Assembly (NCBI RefSeq): GCF_947492405.1
Contig: NZ_CANLMP010000002.1
Span: 124,001 to 188,000 of the forward strand
Direction: 5' to 3'
Source of the DNA: an uncultured Aquimarina sp.
GTDB lineage: Bacteria; Bacteroidota; Bacteroidia; Flavobacteriales; Flavobacteriaceae
Length of the DNA stretch: 64,000 nucleotides
The notes below the pieces were generated by a model, which was not told the DNA's origin, did no database searches, and was given only the letters and a program-made list of their open reading frames with translations. This document shows positions 47,160 to 57,147 of this stretch, in pieces. Numbering within the stretch: the first letter of the stretch is position 1; every line of letters starts with the position of its first letter. Position numbers and translations under genes: made by a program.

Positions 47160-48389
47160 TTATCTGACTTTTAAGGTAATAACAGCAATTATTGCTAGAA
47201 AAATTCCAATAATCCAGAATCTCGCTACAATCTTACTTTCATGAATTCCTTTTTTCTGATAATGATGATGTAATGGTGACATTAAAAATATCCTTCTTCC
47301 TTCTCCATATTTTTTTCTGGTATATTTAAACCAACTTACCTGCATCATAACCGATAAGGTTTCTATAAAAAAGATTCCGCATACAATCGGAATCAAAAAT
47401 TCTTTACGTATTGCAATTGCTATTACAGCTATTATCCCGCCTATTGTCAAGCTACCTGTATCTCCCATGAAAACTTGTGCCGGATAGGTGTTATACCATA
47501 AAAATCCTACCAAAGCACCTGCAAATGCAGCTATATAAATCGTCATCTCACCAGAGTTGGGGATATACATTACATTTAGATAATCAGAAAAGACAATATT
47601 ACCTGATACCCAGGCAAATAAAGCTAGTGTAAGCACGATAATCGCAGAAGAACCTGCTGCTAATCCATCAATTCCATCTGTAAGGTTTGCTCCATTAGAA
47701 ACCGCTGTTACAATAAAAATCACAATTGGTATAAAGACCAACCAAGCATACTTTGCCAAATCAGGATTAATCCAAGTAATCAAACTTGAATAATCAAATT
47801 CATTATCCTTGAAAAAAGGAATAGTTGTTTTTGTAGATTTAACAGCCGGATTAAATTCAGATTCACCTTCTACTGATACGACTTGTTCTATATCGGAAAT
47901 AGTCTTTTCTTCTTTGATGGTAATATCCTCATGAAAATACATAGTACATCCAACAATAAGACCAAGACCTACTTGACCAATTACTTTAAATCTTCCTGCT
48001 AATCCTTCCTTATCTTTCTTTTTTATTTTCAGATAATCATCCGTAAAACCAATAACACCCATCCACAAAGTAGTTATGATCAAGAGAATGATATAAATAT
48101 TGTCAAGCTTAGCAAAAAGTAGTGCAGGAACTAGTGTAGCCAAAATTATTATAATACCACCCATAGTTGGAGTACCCGCTTTTTCTGCCTGTCCATCCAA
48201 ACCAAGTTCTCTAATGCTTTCGCCCATTTGTTTTTTCTGCAGAAAACTTATAATTCGTTTACCATAAATAGTAGAAATCAATAGCGATAGAATAATTGCC
48301 ATTGCTGCTCTAAATGTGATAAACTGAAACAAAGATGCTCCAGGAAATTGGTACTCACTTTCTAAATATTGAAACAAATAATATAGCAT
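47160..48389 (-). CDS. mraY: phospho-N-acetylmuramoyl-pentapeptide transferase
   Basis: MraY makes lipid I by joining phospho-MurNAc-pentapeptide to undecaprenyl phosphate in the inner membrane. The multi-helix protein has the signatures [31 protein letters not shown] and the late loop [11 protein letters not shown]. The ATG at 48389 ([10 protein letters not shown]) is preferred to a GTG four codons earlier. At about 409 residues it is longer than the usual 360 because of an extra, charged extramembrane segment around residues 155-205 ([19 protein letters not shown] onward). Confidence 0.96.
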   Translation of the reverse strand: MLYYLFQYLESEYQFPGASLFQFITFRAAMAIILSLLISTIYGKRIISFLQKKQMGESIRELGLDGQAEKAGTPTMGGIIIILATLVPALLFAKLDNIYIILLIITTLWMGVIGFTDDYLKIKKKDKEGLAGRFKVIGQVGLGLIVGCTMYFHEDITIKEEKTISDIEQVVSVEGESEFNPAVKSTKTTIPFFKDNEFDYSSLITWINPDLAKYAWLVFIPIVIFIVTAVSNGANLTDGIDGLAAGSSAIIVLTLALFAWVSGNIVFSDYLNVMYIPNSGEMTIYIAAFAGALVGFLWYNTYPAQVFMGDTGSLTIGGIIAVIAIAIRKEFLIPIVCGIFFIETLSVMMQVSWFKYTRKKYGEGRRIFLMSPLHHHYQKKGIHESKIVARFWIIGIFLAIIAVITLKVR

Positions 48390-48443
48390 ATATATCTTCA
48401 CCTTTATATCCGTTCTAAACCGAACACAACAGAAAGGATTTAT

Positions 48444-49907
48444 TTATTTTCCTATTTTTTTTAGTTCTTCTTTTACTATTTCAAAATCATTAAAATCTAT
48501 TCGCTCTCCATTTATCTCCTGATAGGTTTCGTGACCCTTGCCTGCTATCAAAATAATATCGTTTTCTTCTGCAAATTGACAAGCGGTTCTTATGGCTTGC
48601 TTTCTATCGGTAATTGATATTATTTTCTTATAATTCTGTGGCTCAACCCCTTTCTCTATATCCTCAATAATTTGTTCTGGATTCTCTGTCCTTGGATTAT
48701 CACTTGTAAAAACTACTTTATTACTTAGTGTTGTAGCGATATTACCCATTACTGGTCTTTTCCCTTTATCTCTATCCCCTCCGCAACCAACTACAGTAAT
48801 TAAGGCTTCATTATTAGTTCGTATATCATTGATAGTCTCTAATACATTCTTCAGTGCATCTGGTGTGTGAGCATAATCAACTATAGCAGTAATTTTTTTA
48901 TCAGAAATTAGATATTGAAATCTTCCGCTAACGCTTTCCAAATCACTTAATAGTTGTAAAATTTCTAATGTTTCAAGTCCTAATAATTCTGCTGTTCCAA
49001 AAATTGCTAACAGATTATAAGCATTAAAACTGCCTATCAGTCTTGTCCAAACATCATTATCGTTTATCTTCAACAGTAGACCTCCAAGACTATTCTCTAG
49101 AATTTGCCCTCTAAAATCTGCATACGATTTTAGTGCATATGTATATTGTTTAGCCTTCGTGTTTTGAAGCATAAAGCTTCCATTTTTATCATCTTTATTA
49201 GTTAATGCAAATGCCTTATTACCTAATTCATCAAAGAACACTTTTTTTACATCCCTATACTCTTTAAAGGTATTGTGATAATCAAGATGATCATGAGAGA
49301 GATTCGTAAAAACCCCTCCTTCAAATACCAATCCAGCAGTACGCTTCTGATCAATTCCATGAGAGCTTACTTCCATAAAACAATACTCTACACCAGTATC
49401 ATTCATTTCTTTTAGGTAGTAGTTTATTGTTAAAGAATCTGGTGTTGTATGTGTTGCTTTATACTCCAAATCATCTACAAGGATTTTCACAGTTGACAAC
49501 AAACCTACTTTATAACCAGCTTTTTTAAAAAGTTGATACAACAAAGTAGCTATAGTTGTTTTTCCGTTAGTACCTGTAACTCCAACAAGTTTTAAATTCT
49601 CTGATGGAGATCCATAGTAGTTAGCTGCGATAATAGCCAGTGCTCTCTGCGCATCCTCTACCTGAACATATACTAAACCGTCAATCAAAAATTCGGGCAT
49701 GGTTTCGCATATGATAGCTATTGCACCTTGGTCAATAGCTTTTTCTATGTAATCATGACCATCTACTACAGTTCCCTTAATCGCAACAAACACGTCATTC
49801 TGCTCGACTTTTCTTGAATCGAATTCAACCTTTTTGATGCTTGTAGTTGTGTTTCCTACAACAGCATCCATAGGGACTTTATATAAAATATCTTTTAACT
49901 CGATCAC
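48444..49907 (-). CDS. murE: UDP-MurNAc-L-Ala-D-Glu--meso-diaminopimelate ligase
   Basis: MurE adds the third amino acid of the stem peptide. The 487-residue protein has the ATP-binding GVTGTNGKTTIATL, the THTTPDSL motif that binds the muropeptide and SDNPRTENP; the DNPR box marks meso-diaminopimelate rather than lysine as substrate. The start is GTG at 49907, overlapping the ftsI stop by 4 nt (GTGA). Confidence 0.97.
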   Translation of the reverse strand: MIELKDILYKVPMDAVVGNTTTSIKKVEFDSRKVEQNDVFVAIKGTVVDGHDYIEKAIDQGAIAIICETMPEFLIDGLVYVQVEDAQRALAIIAANYYGSPSENLKLVGVTGTNGKTTIATLLYQLFKKAGYKVGLLSTVKILVDDLEYKATHTTPDSLTINYYLKEMNDTGVEYCFMEVSSHGIDQKRTAGLVFEGGVFTNLSHDHLDYHNTFKEYRDVKKVFFDELGNKAFALTNKDDKNGSFMLQNTKAKQYTYALKSYADFRGQILENSLGGLLLKINDNDVWTRLIGSFNAYNLLAIFGTAELLGLETLEILQLLSDLESVSGRFQYLISDKKITAIVDYAHTPDALKNVLETINDIRTNNEALITVVGCGGDRDKGKRPVMGNIATTLSNKVVFTSDNPRTENPEQIIEDIEKGVEPQNYKKIISITDRKQAIRTACQFAEENDIILIAGKGHETYQEINGERIDFNDFEIVKEELKKIGK

Positions 49908-51898
49908 GATAACTCTATTCTAATAGTTTGATTGGTTTGTACTTTGGTTCCTGGTTCTATCGATTGACTCTTTACTTTGCCCGAGCCTTTTACCTCTACT
50001 TTTAATCCCATATTTTCTAAAAGTGAAATAACATCCATAGCGGGCATCCCTTTTAAGTTTGGCATTATAGTTTTATACTTTCTTGCTTTCTGAAAATATT
50101 CTTCATAGCTCTTTGATATTTCTTGGCTTTCAACTATACCAGGAGACACCTCATCCACAACTGGTATATCGTTATAAACTTTTAAAGCTATTGTTTTAAA
50201 AACCGGAGCTGCAACAATATTTCCGTAGTATCCTTTTTCCTTATTAGGCTTATGAATAACTACGATACAAGAATATCTAGGATCTTCTGCAGGAAAATAT
50301 CCTGCAAAAGAAGATATATACTCTCTTTCTTTAGCTTTTCCATAATTACCCCAACATGTACCTGTTTTTCCGGCAATCTGAAAATTCTCAGTCTGTATAT
50401 TATCCGCTGTTCCTCTAATCACTACATTTTTCATCATTTCCTGTACAATCTTTGCTGTTTCTTTAGAGCATATTGCAGGATTAAGCACCTCTTTATCAAA
50501 TCTTTCTCTAGTCTTATCCCAAGCTTTCACTTCTTTTATGAATCTGGGTTTTACCATCTCTCCATTATTGGCTATTGCATTATAGAAAGCTAATGTTTGA
50601 AGTGGAGTTATTGCAACACCATATCCATGTGCCATCCATGGTAATGTAGTACCATACCAATCTTTATCTCCTGGATAAGGAATTTTTGGTTTACCTTCAC
50701 CTTTAATGGATAAGCCTAAGGTTTTATGTAACCCCATATTCATTAATCGATTCACAAACTTCTTAGGATCACTCTTATAATTTTCGTCAATTATCTTTGC
50801 AAAAGCAGTGTTTGATGATAATTCAAATGCTTTTGCTGCAGATATTTTCCCATATCCTCCCCATTTAGAATCTTTTACAACTCTATCATAAAATTTTACA
50901 CGCCCATTTTCTGTATCTACCACATAGCTAGAATCGATAACTTTATCCTCTAAAGCTGCTACCATAGCCATTAGTTTAAATGTTGATCCTGGTTCGTGAG
51001 ATTCACCTACCGCATAATTCAATTTCTCGTAATATTTACCCGATTTAGTTCGACCAAGATTAGAAATTGCTTTTATTTCTCCAGTTCTGGTTTCCATTAC
51101 CACAACAGTTCCGTGTTCTGCTTCAAACTTTTCTAATTGTGCTAACAAAGCATGATGAGTGATATCCTGAACATTCACATCTATTGTAGAAATCACATCA
51201 TATCCATCTTGAGGCTCTACTTCATTAGCATCTCCAATAGGTTTCCATTGATTTTTTGCGATTTTTTGTTTTTTACGTTTCCCTTCTTTTCCTCTTAAAA
51301 AAGGACCATATGCACCTTCCAGACCAACTCGAGTATAATATCCTTGATCATCGCGGCGTTCATACCCAACGGTTCTTTCTGCTATTTTCCCAATCGGATG
51401 CTCTCGAATTGTTCGCTGTTCTACGATCAACCCTCCTCGGTTCGCCCCATACTTCAACAAAGGAAAGTTTTTAACACGCATGTACTGAGAATACCCCAGA
51501 TTTCTTCGAATTAAAAAGTATCTATTTTTATTGTCTCGAGCTCTTCGTAATACATCATCGTAATGTTCTGCAGACTTACCAAACTCTTTTGACAATGCCT
51601 TAGACAACTCTGTAATATTTTCTCTAAAATCTTTGTCTGTTACGGTAACTGCATCAAAACGGATATCATACTTAGGTACGGATGTAGCCAATAAGTTACC
51701 TTTGCTATCGTATAAATTGCCACGATTTGCTGGTATATCGAATGTTTTGAAAACACGCTGTTCTCCTTTAGCTCGATACATATCACCTTCTACAAATTGT
51801 GTTTTTGCCAGTTTCACCACAACTAAAATTGCGAAGATGAACATACATCCCGCAATGAAGTATAACCTATTTAATATGTTTTTATCTTTTACTGCCAA
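49904..51898 (-). CDS. ftsI: class B penicillin-binding protein (FtsI/PBP3-like) with PASTA domain
   Basis: This septal transpeptidase has an N-terminal membrane helix (about 12-28), a pedestal domain (about 50-220) and a penicillin-binding domain with the active-site motifs STFK, SSN and KTG (in GKTGTCW). A C-terminal PASTA domain (about 598-664, MPNLKGMPAMDVISLLENMG) is present, as in the Bacteroidota proteins and unlike E. coli FtsI. It forms septal cross-links with FtsW. The start is TTG at 51898; no ATG is nearby in frame. 7 nt separate it from the FtsL-like gene. Confidence 0.95.
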   Translation of the reverse strand: MAVKDKNILNRLYFIAGCMFIFAILVVVKLAKTQFVEGDMYRAKGEQRVFKTFDIPANRGNLYDSKGNLLATSVPKYDIRFDAVTVTDKDFRENITELSKALSKEFGKSAEHYDDVLRRARDNKNRYFLIRRNLGYSQYMRVKNFPLLKYGANRGGLIVEQRTIREHPIGKIAERTVGYERRDDQGYYTRVGLEGAYGPFLRGKEGKRKKQKIAKNQWKPIGDANEVEPQDGYDVISTIDVNVQDITHHALLAQLEKFEAEHGTVVVMETRTGEIKAISNLGRTKSGKYYEKLNYAVGESHEPGSTFKLMAMVAALEDKVIDSSYVVDTENGRVKFYDRVVKDSKWGGYGKISAAKAFELSSNTAFAKIIDENYKSDPKKFVNRLMNMGLHKTLGLSIKGEGKPKIPYPGDKDWYGTTLPWMAHGYGVAITPLQTLAFYNAIANNGEMVKPRFIKEVKAWDKTRERFDKEVLNPAICSKETAKIVQEMMKNVVIRGTADNIQTENFQIAGKTGTCWGNYGKAKEREYISSFAGYFPAEDPRYSCIVVIHKPNKEKGYYGNIVAAPVFKTIALKVYNDIPVVDEVSPGIVESQEISKSYEEYFQKARKYKTIMPNLKGMPAMDVISLLENMGLKVEVKGSGKVKSQSIEPGTKVQTNQTIRIELS

Positions 51899-51905
51899 AA
51901 CAACT

Positions 51906-52217
51906 TTACTCTTTTACTATTATTTTTTGTGGTGGTCTTGTTGGTCTTTTTATACCCTTTTTTGTCATTTTTTCAATGACAGATGATTCCATTTTTAATT
52001 GCATCAATTCTGTTCTACCATCTACAAACTGCGTTCTTAATTCTCGTACTTCATTATTTAATTTTGCAATTTCATGAACTTTACTTTCTGCATTATGAGA
52101 ACTAGCAATCATAATAATTGCCAAAAACGACAAAAAAAGTAGCATACGCCAATTCTTCATTGCGTCGTCGGCAATTAGAAACTTACCTTTTAATATGTCA
52201 TATACGGTTTGCTTCAA
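51906..52217 (-). CDS. ftsL: FtsL-like cell division protein
   Basis: The 103-residue bitopic protein has a cytoplasmic N-terminus, one membrane helix (about 25-42, MLLFLSFLAIIMIASS) and a short periplasmic coiled-coil (about 48-85, LNNEVRELRTQFVDGRTELM). Topology and position between rsmH and ftsI identify it as FtsL although sequence identity in the family is low. It would join FtsQ and FtsB at the septum. The TTG start overlaps the rsmH stop by 4 nt (TTGA). Confidence 0.85.
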   Translation of the reverse strand: MKQTVYDILKGKFLIADDAMKNWRMLLFLSFLAIIMIASSHNAESKVHEIAKLNNEVRELRTQFVDGRTELMQLKMESSVIEKMTKKGIKRPTRPPQKIIVKE

Positions 52218-53110
52218 ATCCTTTCAGCTATTCTTAATTTTGCACTTCGTGCTCTGTTATTTATTTTAATTTCTTCATCTGTAGGAACTATCAATCCTCC
52301 TACTTTCTTAAAAGGCACAGAAATATTACCATATATATCCTTCTCAGGTTCTCCTTCAAATAACCCACTTCTGATAAACCTTTTTACCAACCTATCCTCT
52401 AAAGAGTGGTATGATATCAGACTAATTCTTCCTCCTTCATCTAACATATCCTGTGTCTGCAATAAAAACTCTTTGAGCACTTCGATTTCCTGATTCACTT
52501 CTATCCTGATAGCCTGATATATTTGCGCTAATATTTTATGTTCTTTATGTTTTGGCATAAAAGGCTTTAGCACTTCCTTTAATTCTGCACTTGTTTTGAT
52601 AGGTTTATCTTTTCTTGAACCAATAATAGCTCTTGCCAGCTTTGGAGCATTTCTCAACTCTCCATACTGAAAAAACATTGTTCTCAAATCCGACTCGTCA
52701 TATTCATTAACCACATGATAAGCTGACAACTCATCACCTTGATTCATCCTCATGTCCAAGTCTGCTTCAAACCGAGTAGAGAAACCCCGTTCTGCTACAT
52801 CGAATTGATGAGATGAAACTCCAAAATCACCTAAAATCCCATCTACTTTCCGCACTCCATGAAAACGAAGAAAACGCTTGATAAACCTAAAATTCTCATT
52901 AATCAGAACAAACCTCTCATCATCAATCACATTAAGTAATGCATCTTTATCTTGATCAAAAGCATATAACTTACCCTTATCCCCAAGTCTTTTCAAAATT
53001 TCTCTAGAATGTCCTCCTCCACCAAAAGTTACATCTACGTATACCCCATCAGGATTGATCGCTAGACCATCGACAGTTTCTTTTAGCAAAACCGGATTAT
53101 GATATTCCAT
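52214..53110 (-). CDS. rsmH: 16S rRNA (cytosine1402-N4)-methyltransferase
   Basis: RsmH (MraW) methylates C1402 in the decoding centre of 16S rRNA. The 298-residue protein has the N-terminal YHNPVLLKE, the SAM-binding VDVTFGGGGHS, GDFGVSSHQFD and the late ISYHSLEDRLVKRF signature. The start is taken as the ATG at 53110; ATG 53119 and TTG 53125 are in frame but extend further into mraZ, which already overlaps by 14 nt. Confidence 0.96.
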   Translation of the reverse strand: MEYHNPVLLKETVDGLAINPDGVYVDVTFGGGGHSREILKRLGDKGKLYAFDQDKDALLNVIDDERFVLINENFRFIKRFLRFHGVRKVDGILGDFGVSSHQFDVAERGFSTRFEADLDMRMNQGDELSAYHVVNEYDESDLRTMFFQYGELRNAPKLARAIIGSRKDKPIKTSAELKEVLKPFMPKHKEHKILAQIYQAIRIEVNQEIEVLKEFLLQTQDMLDEGGRISLISYHSLEDRLVKRFIRSGLFEGEPEKDIYGNISVPFKKVGGLIVPTDEEIKINNRARSAKLRIAERI

Positions 53111-53567
53111 CTGTTTCATCGTCAAATCCCATTACTTCTTCGGCAAGATCAGCAAAGTCTACTGCGGCATCATCAATTGCTTTTTCGTACTGTTGCTTAT
53201 CCCAAATTTCTATAATATTAACAGCAGAAGACAACACAAGTTCTTTTGTGATTCCTGCAAAACTTACTAAATCCTTTGGTATCAAAAGACGGCCACTAGC
53301 ATCAATTTCTACTACTTTCACTCCCGCAGTAAACCTTCGGATGAAATCGTTGTTTTTCTTTTTAAATCGATTTAGTTTATTCATTTTTTGCATCAAAAGA
53401 TTCCATTCTTCCATTGGATATAACTCCAAACAAGGCTGAAACACTGCTCTTTTCAACACAAAACCATCTTGCAATACAGGCGAAAGTTGTTTTTTAAAAG
53501 CAACAGGCATCATCAGACGTCCCTTAGCGTCTGCTTTACACTCGTATGTACCTATAAGATTTACCAC
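53097..53567 (-). CDS. mraZ: transcriptional regulator MraZ
   Basis: MraZ is the AbrB-fold regulator of the division and wall cluster. Two SpoVT/AbrB-like repeats are visible: LIGTYECKADAKGRLMMPVA near the N-terminus and VEIDASGRLLIPKDLVSFAG in the second half. The GTG at 53567 (MVNLIGTYE) gives the usual length of about 156 residues. A GTG at 53618 would add 17 atypical residues and lies inside the operator repeats. First gene of the leftward dcw operon; it probably represses its own operon through those repeats. Confidence 0.94.
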   Translation of the reverse strand: MVNLIGTYECKADAKGRLMMPVAFKKQLSPVLQDGFVLKRAVFQPCLELYPMEEWNLLMQKMNKLNRFKKKNNDFIRRFTAGVKVVEIDASGRLLIPKDLVSFAGITKELVLSSAVNIIEIWDKQQYEKAIDDAAVDFADLAEEVMGFDDETDGIS

Positions 53568-53612
53568 TTTTGCTTTCTTACTGCTATAATTAGTCAAATA
53601 TATTGAAAAATT

Positions 53613-53638
53613 TACCACTTTTTACCACAATCTACCAC
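53613..53638 (-). promoter_or_regulatory. MraZ-type operator: three GTGGTA repeats spaced 10 bp
   Basis: On the minus strand GTGGTA occurs at 53638-53633, 53628-53623 and 53618-53613, with exactly 10-bp periodicity. A fourth GTGGTA at 53567-53562 forms the mraZ start codon. MraZ proteins bind tandem repeats containing TGG/GTGG with about one helical turn spacing just upstream of their own gene, so this is a likely autoregulatory site. Confidence 0.7.
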
Positions 53639-53837
53639 ATTGTTAATAAGTTGTCACTGAAACGTAAGATCAACTTCATTCATAAACTTTAATATTTTGC
53701 TTATCCACAAAGCACATCAGAAGTATAAAATCTTGGTTTTGACGTATTCATGATCAAAAAAAATGACTGATTGAAAAAATCTAAAAAAATCATATCGCAC
53801 TATTGATAAAAAATCTTCAAACTAATTATGAAAATGC

Positions 53838-53845
53838 TATATTTG
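53838..53845 (+). promoter_or_regulatory. probable -7 box of the alpha/beta hydrolase-engB operon
   Basis: TATATTTG matches TAnnTTTG exactly and lies 26 nt upstream of the ATG at 53871. No clear TTTG is found at the right spacing, so confidence is limited. Confidence 0.4.
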
Positions 53846-53870
53846 CTTTTAATTCTTGTAAGAAGTATTA

Positions 53871-54635
53871 ATGAAGCACGAATTAAAAAAAGACGGAAAA
53901 TTCAGTTATCTTGAATTAGGGGAAGGCACACCAATCGTGATTTTACACGGACTGATGGGTGGCTTAAGCAACTTTGATGGCGTAAGCACTTATTTTCCGG
54001 AAAACGGATATAAGGTGTTGATACCCGAGCTTCCGCTATACGAAATGCCATTGATAAAAACCAGCGTTGGTACTTTTGCTAAATATCTTAAAGATTTTAT
54101 CGACCAACTTGGTTACAAAGAAGTAATCTTACTAGGTAACTCTCTTGGAGGGCACATTGGATTATTATGCACTAAAATGTTTCCTGAAAAAGTAAAAGCT
54201 TTAGTAATAACTGGAAGCTCCGGACTTTACGAAAGTGCCATGGGAGAAAGTTATCCTAAACGAGGTGATTATGAATACATAAAAGCAAAAGCTGAAAATG
54301 TATTTTATGACCCAGCAATTGCCACTAAAGAAATTGTTGACGAGGTATACGCCACTGTTAATGACAGGAATAAGCTTATAAGAACATTAGCAATTGCCAA
54401 AAGTGCTATACGGCATAATATGGCTAAAGATCTGCCTAATATGAAAACTCCAACTTGTATTATTTGGGGCAGAAATGACAATGTTACTCCTCCTGAAGTT
54501 GCAGATGATTTTAATAGATTATTACCAGATTCTGATTTATACTGGATAGATAAATGTGGACACGCTGCTATGATGGAACATCCTGAAGAGTTTAATAAAT
54601 TATTACATTCTTGGTTTCAGGAGCGTAATTTCTAA
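53871..54635 (+). CDS. cytoplasmic alpha/beta hydrolase
   Basis: The 254-residue protein is a compact alpha/beta hydrolase with the oxyanion stretch [11 protein letters not shown], the nucleophile elbow GNSLGGH, the acid in WGRNDNVTP and the catalytic His in [10 protein letters not shown]. No signal peptide is present. The pattern is that of the MhpC/BioH-like esterase group; the substrate is unknown. The gene lies 13 nt upstream of engB and divergent from mraZ, an arrangement that I believe is conserved in flavobacteria. Confidence 0.88.
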   Translation: MKHELKKDGKFSYLELGEGTPIVILHGLMGGLSNFDGVSTYFPENGYKVLIPELPLYEMPLIKTSVGTFAKYLKDFIDQLGYKEVILLGNSLGGHIGLLCTKMFPEKVKALVITGSSGLYESAMGESYPKRGDYEYIKAKAENVFYDPAIATKEIVDEVYATVNDRNKLIRTLAIAKSAIRHNMAKDLPNMKTPTCIIWGRNDNVTPPEVADDFNRLLPDSDLYWIDKCGHAAMMEHPEEFNKLLHSWFQERNF

Positions 54636-54648
54636 TCAACTACAATTT

Positions 54649-55254
54649 ATGAAGATTAGTAGCGCTGAATTTATAATGAGCAACAGCGATGTAGCAAAAT
54701 GTCCAAAGAACAATTTACCTGAATATGCTTTTATTGGGAGATCTAACGTAGGTAAATCCTCTTTAATCAACATGTTAACCAGTCGCAAAAGCTTAGCAAA
54801 AACTTCTGGAAGACCTGGAAAAACGCAGCTAATCAATCATTTTTTAATTAATAAGAATTGGTTTTTGGTAGATTTACCAGGCTATGGATATGCAAGAGTT
54901 TCTAAATCATCTAAAAAAGTATTTCAGAAATTTATTACTGCGTATTTTTCTAAAAGGACCCAACTAGTTTCTGCATTTGTGCTAATAGATTGCAGACATG
55001 AACCACAAAAAATCGATTTAGAATTCATGCAATGGCTAGGTGAAAACCAAATTCCGTTTTCGATAATTTTCACAAAAGCGGATAAACTTACCAAGACCAA
55101 ATTGCCTTTAAACATTGAGACTTATACTAAGGAAATGCTCAAGTACTGGGAAGAGATGCCTAATTATTTTATCAGTTCATCTTCTTCGGGATTAGGTAAA
55201 GAAGAAATATTGAATTATATACAAGAAATAAATCAGAAAATGGCTGATTCTTAG
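54649..55254 (+). CDS. engB: ribosome biogenesis GTPase EngB/YsxC
   Basis: EngB (YihA/YsxC) is an essential GTPase in assembly of the large ribosomal subunit. The 201-residue protein has G1 [10 protein letters not shown]2-region [12 protein letters not shown]3 DLPGYGY, G4 TKADK and G5 SSSSGLG, in order and at family spacing. It is co-transcribed with the upstream hydrolase and converges with the 55251-55655 gene, overlapping it by 4 nt. Confidence 0.96.
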   Translation: MKISSAEFIMSNSDVAKCPKNNLPEYAFIGRSNVGKSSLINMLTSRKSLAKTSGRPGKTQLINHFLINKNWFLVDLPGYGYARVSKSSKKVFQKFITAYFSKRTQLVSAFVLIDCRHEPQKIDLEFMQWLGENQIPFSIIFTKADKLTKTKLPLNIETYTKEMLKYWEEMPNYFISSSSSGLGKEEILNYIQEINQKMADS

Positions 55255-55655
55255 GCCAGCCTCTTTCGCAAAGTTTCTATTAAATCTTCTGCAGAATTCA
55301 TCAAACTAAATTCATTAGCGCTTACCAGAACATTCAATATATTTCCTTTTTGCTCTAGAATTACAGGAAATTGAAACTTTTGATACTCAATTCCCTTAAT
55401 TTCTTCCATAAGCTCATCTTTATACTTAAAAACAAATTCATAGGGAGCAAATTCTCTAAACTCTTTCCAAATTTTATTCTCTGAAAAATTCCCGTGTGTT
55501 AAGCTACAAAGATTACAAGAATAGGAAGATGGACTTATAATTTTATGCGCAAAATCTAATGATTTACTCCAAATATCAGAATCAGCGTTATATATAATTA
55601 TAATTGTTCTTTTCAATCTTTCTTCTTTTAACAGTTTAGTCGATAGAAAGAACAA
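55251..55655 (-). CDS. uncharacterised protein with CNLC motif
   Basis: The product is up to 134 residues, without signal peptide or membrane helix. After a beta strand ([10 protein letters not shown]) it has [14 protein letters not shown], two cysteines three apart and a His that could form a redox or metal site, and a C-terminal alpha/beta region. No ATG starts the frame; TTG at 55655 or TTG at 55616 (KRTIIIIYN) are the choices, the latter giving 121 residues. I do not recognise the family. It lies 20 nt downstream of gldC on the same strand and may belong to the gldB-gldC operon. Confidence 0.65.
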   Translation of the reverse strand: MFFLSTKLLKEERLKRTIIIIYNADSDIWSKSLDFAHKIISPSSYSCNLCSLTHGNFSENKIWKEFREFAPYEFVFKYKDELMEEIKGIEYQKFQFPVILEQKGNILNVLVSANEFSLMNSAEDLIETLRKRLA

Positions 55656-55675
55656 TTTCTTATATCAAAATAATA

Positions 55676-56014
55676 TTATTTTTCCTTGAGTTCCAGTTTC
55701 TCTGCGAAATAATCACAGAAATCCTTCATTGTTGCAGACATTTTTTCATCTTGAGTAGCTCTGTTAAAAGTTTCACTCATTGACACCAAAGTTTGATGAA
55801 AAAACACTTTCATTTCATCAACTGGCATATCCTTAGTCCATAAATCAATCCGAAGACTTTCCTTACTCTTATTATCCCAAACCGATAATAACATTGCCTT
55901 GGTTTCTTCGTTTTCAATCCCTCCATCTTTAGCAGTCCAGTGTAGCTTTTCAGGAACTTTGTTTTCATCAAGTTCTATTTCAATTTTGATTTCGGATTTA
56001 TGTGTATTTGCCAT
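55676..56014 (-). CDS. gldC: gliding motility protein GldC
   Basis: The 112-residue soluble protein matches GldC, with TAKDGGIENEETKAMLLSVW in the first half and a Met-rich second half (KVFFHQTLVSMSETFNRAT). GldC supports the rapid gliding of Bacteroidota, but its biochemical role is not known. Its ATG overlaps the gldB stop by one base (TAATG), so the two are translated together as in other gliding flavobacteria. Confidence 0.9.
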   Translation of the reverse strand: MANTHKSEIKIEIELDENKVPEKLHWTAKDGGIENEETKAMLLSVWDNKSKESLRIDLWTKDMPVDEMKVFFHQTLVSMSETFNRATQDEKMSATMKDFCDYFAEKLELKEK

Positions 56015-56982
56015 TATCTTGAGGGTTTATATTTTGAAGCGTTAAAAATTGTCTCAGCATCTGTTAATAATAATTGCCGCAAAGATACATTGTTATTTTT
56101 CATATATGAACTAACTATTTTCCAACCTACATACTGCCCAACTCTGTCTGGCGCTTCTTGATCAATTTCTTCTAAATAAAACTTAGAAAAAGGCGCTGGA
56201 TACAAGAATCTAGGTAACACCTCAGCTTCTGTACTATATAATAGTTGACGATCTATAAAGTACCTCCATATTTCTTCTTCATTTGCTTGCACCCAAGCAA
56301 ATTGATCTTCTGTATATGCCATCTTCTGGCTATCTAAAAAACCAGGAAGAAATAAATCTTTTAAATACATCTCTTTCCCGTAATATATCATATTTGCCAA
56401 AAAAGTTCTATTTCTTGGCAACTCAACCAATTGTCTAGCGTACATAGTGGCCACATCTGGCAAGATTTGATCTCTCACAAAACGACTTTTAAGATACGCT
56501 TGTATACCTCCATAAAAATGATGATCTGCTCCCAAGTAAGTATCTAAGGAGATAATTAACAAATTATCCGACAATATAACTTTTCGTTGATAATCCACAT
56601 TAGATGTTACCGTAATCACCCTTGGCACTGTAACCTCCGGGAAGTAATATTTTACATGTTGTAAAAGAGATTCGAGTTGTTCTTTTTCTGTTGAGAAATT
56701 GCTGAATGCCTTTTCTACTTCTTCATTAATCTCTAACTGTATCGTGTCTTTAGTTTTTTGAATCCAAACACTATCTGTAGTTTTTTCCGGAAACAAAAAA
56801 GGATATCTCATCTTTACATCGTCCAAATTTTCTGATGTTACATCTGCAAAAATTCTATCAAAACGTTCAATACCAATTTCTACGGGTATCGCCGCTATTT
56901 CTTTTTCGATTTTATTTTCTTTTGCACATGACGATAAAATGCAAAAAACCACAACTATTTTTAAAAACTTACTATACTTCAT
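56014..56982 (-). CDS. gldB: gliding motility lipoprotein GldB
   Basis: The 322-residue lipoprotein (lipobox ILSSC, Cys19) matches GldB, required for gliding in Flavobacterium johnsoniae. Characteristic stretches are IERFDRIFADV near the N-terminus, ISLDTYLGADHHFYGGIQAY and FVRDQILPDVATMYARQLVE in the middle, and a C-terminal DRVGQYVGWKIVSSYM. The layout resembles a DUF2268-like peptidase fold without an HExxH motif. It is anchored in the envelope and is divergent from nadE. Confidence 0.92.
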   Translation of the reverse strand: MKYSKFLKIVVVFCILSSCAKENKIEKEIAAIPVEIGIERFDRIFADVTSENLDDVKMRYPFLFPEKTTDSVWIQKTKDTIQLEINEEVEKAFSNFSTEKEQLESLLQHVKYYFPEVTVPRVITVTSNVDYQRKVILSDNLLIISLDTYLGADHHFYGGIQAYLKSRFVRDQILPDVATMYARQLVELPRNRTFLANMIYYGKEMYLKDLFLPGFLDSQKMAYTEDQFAWVQANEEEIWRYFIDRQLLYSTEAEVLPRFLYPAPFSKFYLEEIDQEAPDRVGQYVGWKIVSSYMKNNNVSLRQLLLTDAETIFNASKYKPSR

Positions 56983-57147
56983 TATAATATTATCATATCT
57001 ACATAAATAATTACCCTTACCCTCTAACGCGATCTTTTTTTATTAATTTTATAACCACAAATTTAATATTATCAAATTACGTTTTGCAAGATAATTGTTT
57101 ACAAAAGCAATACTAACTTTAATACGATCATTACAAAAAAATAAAAT

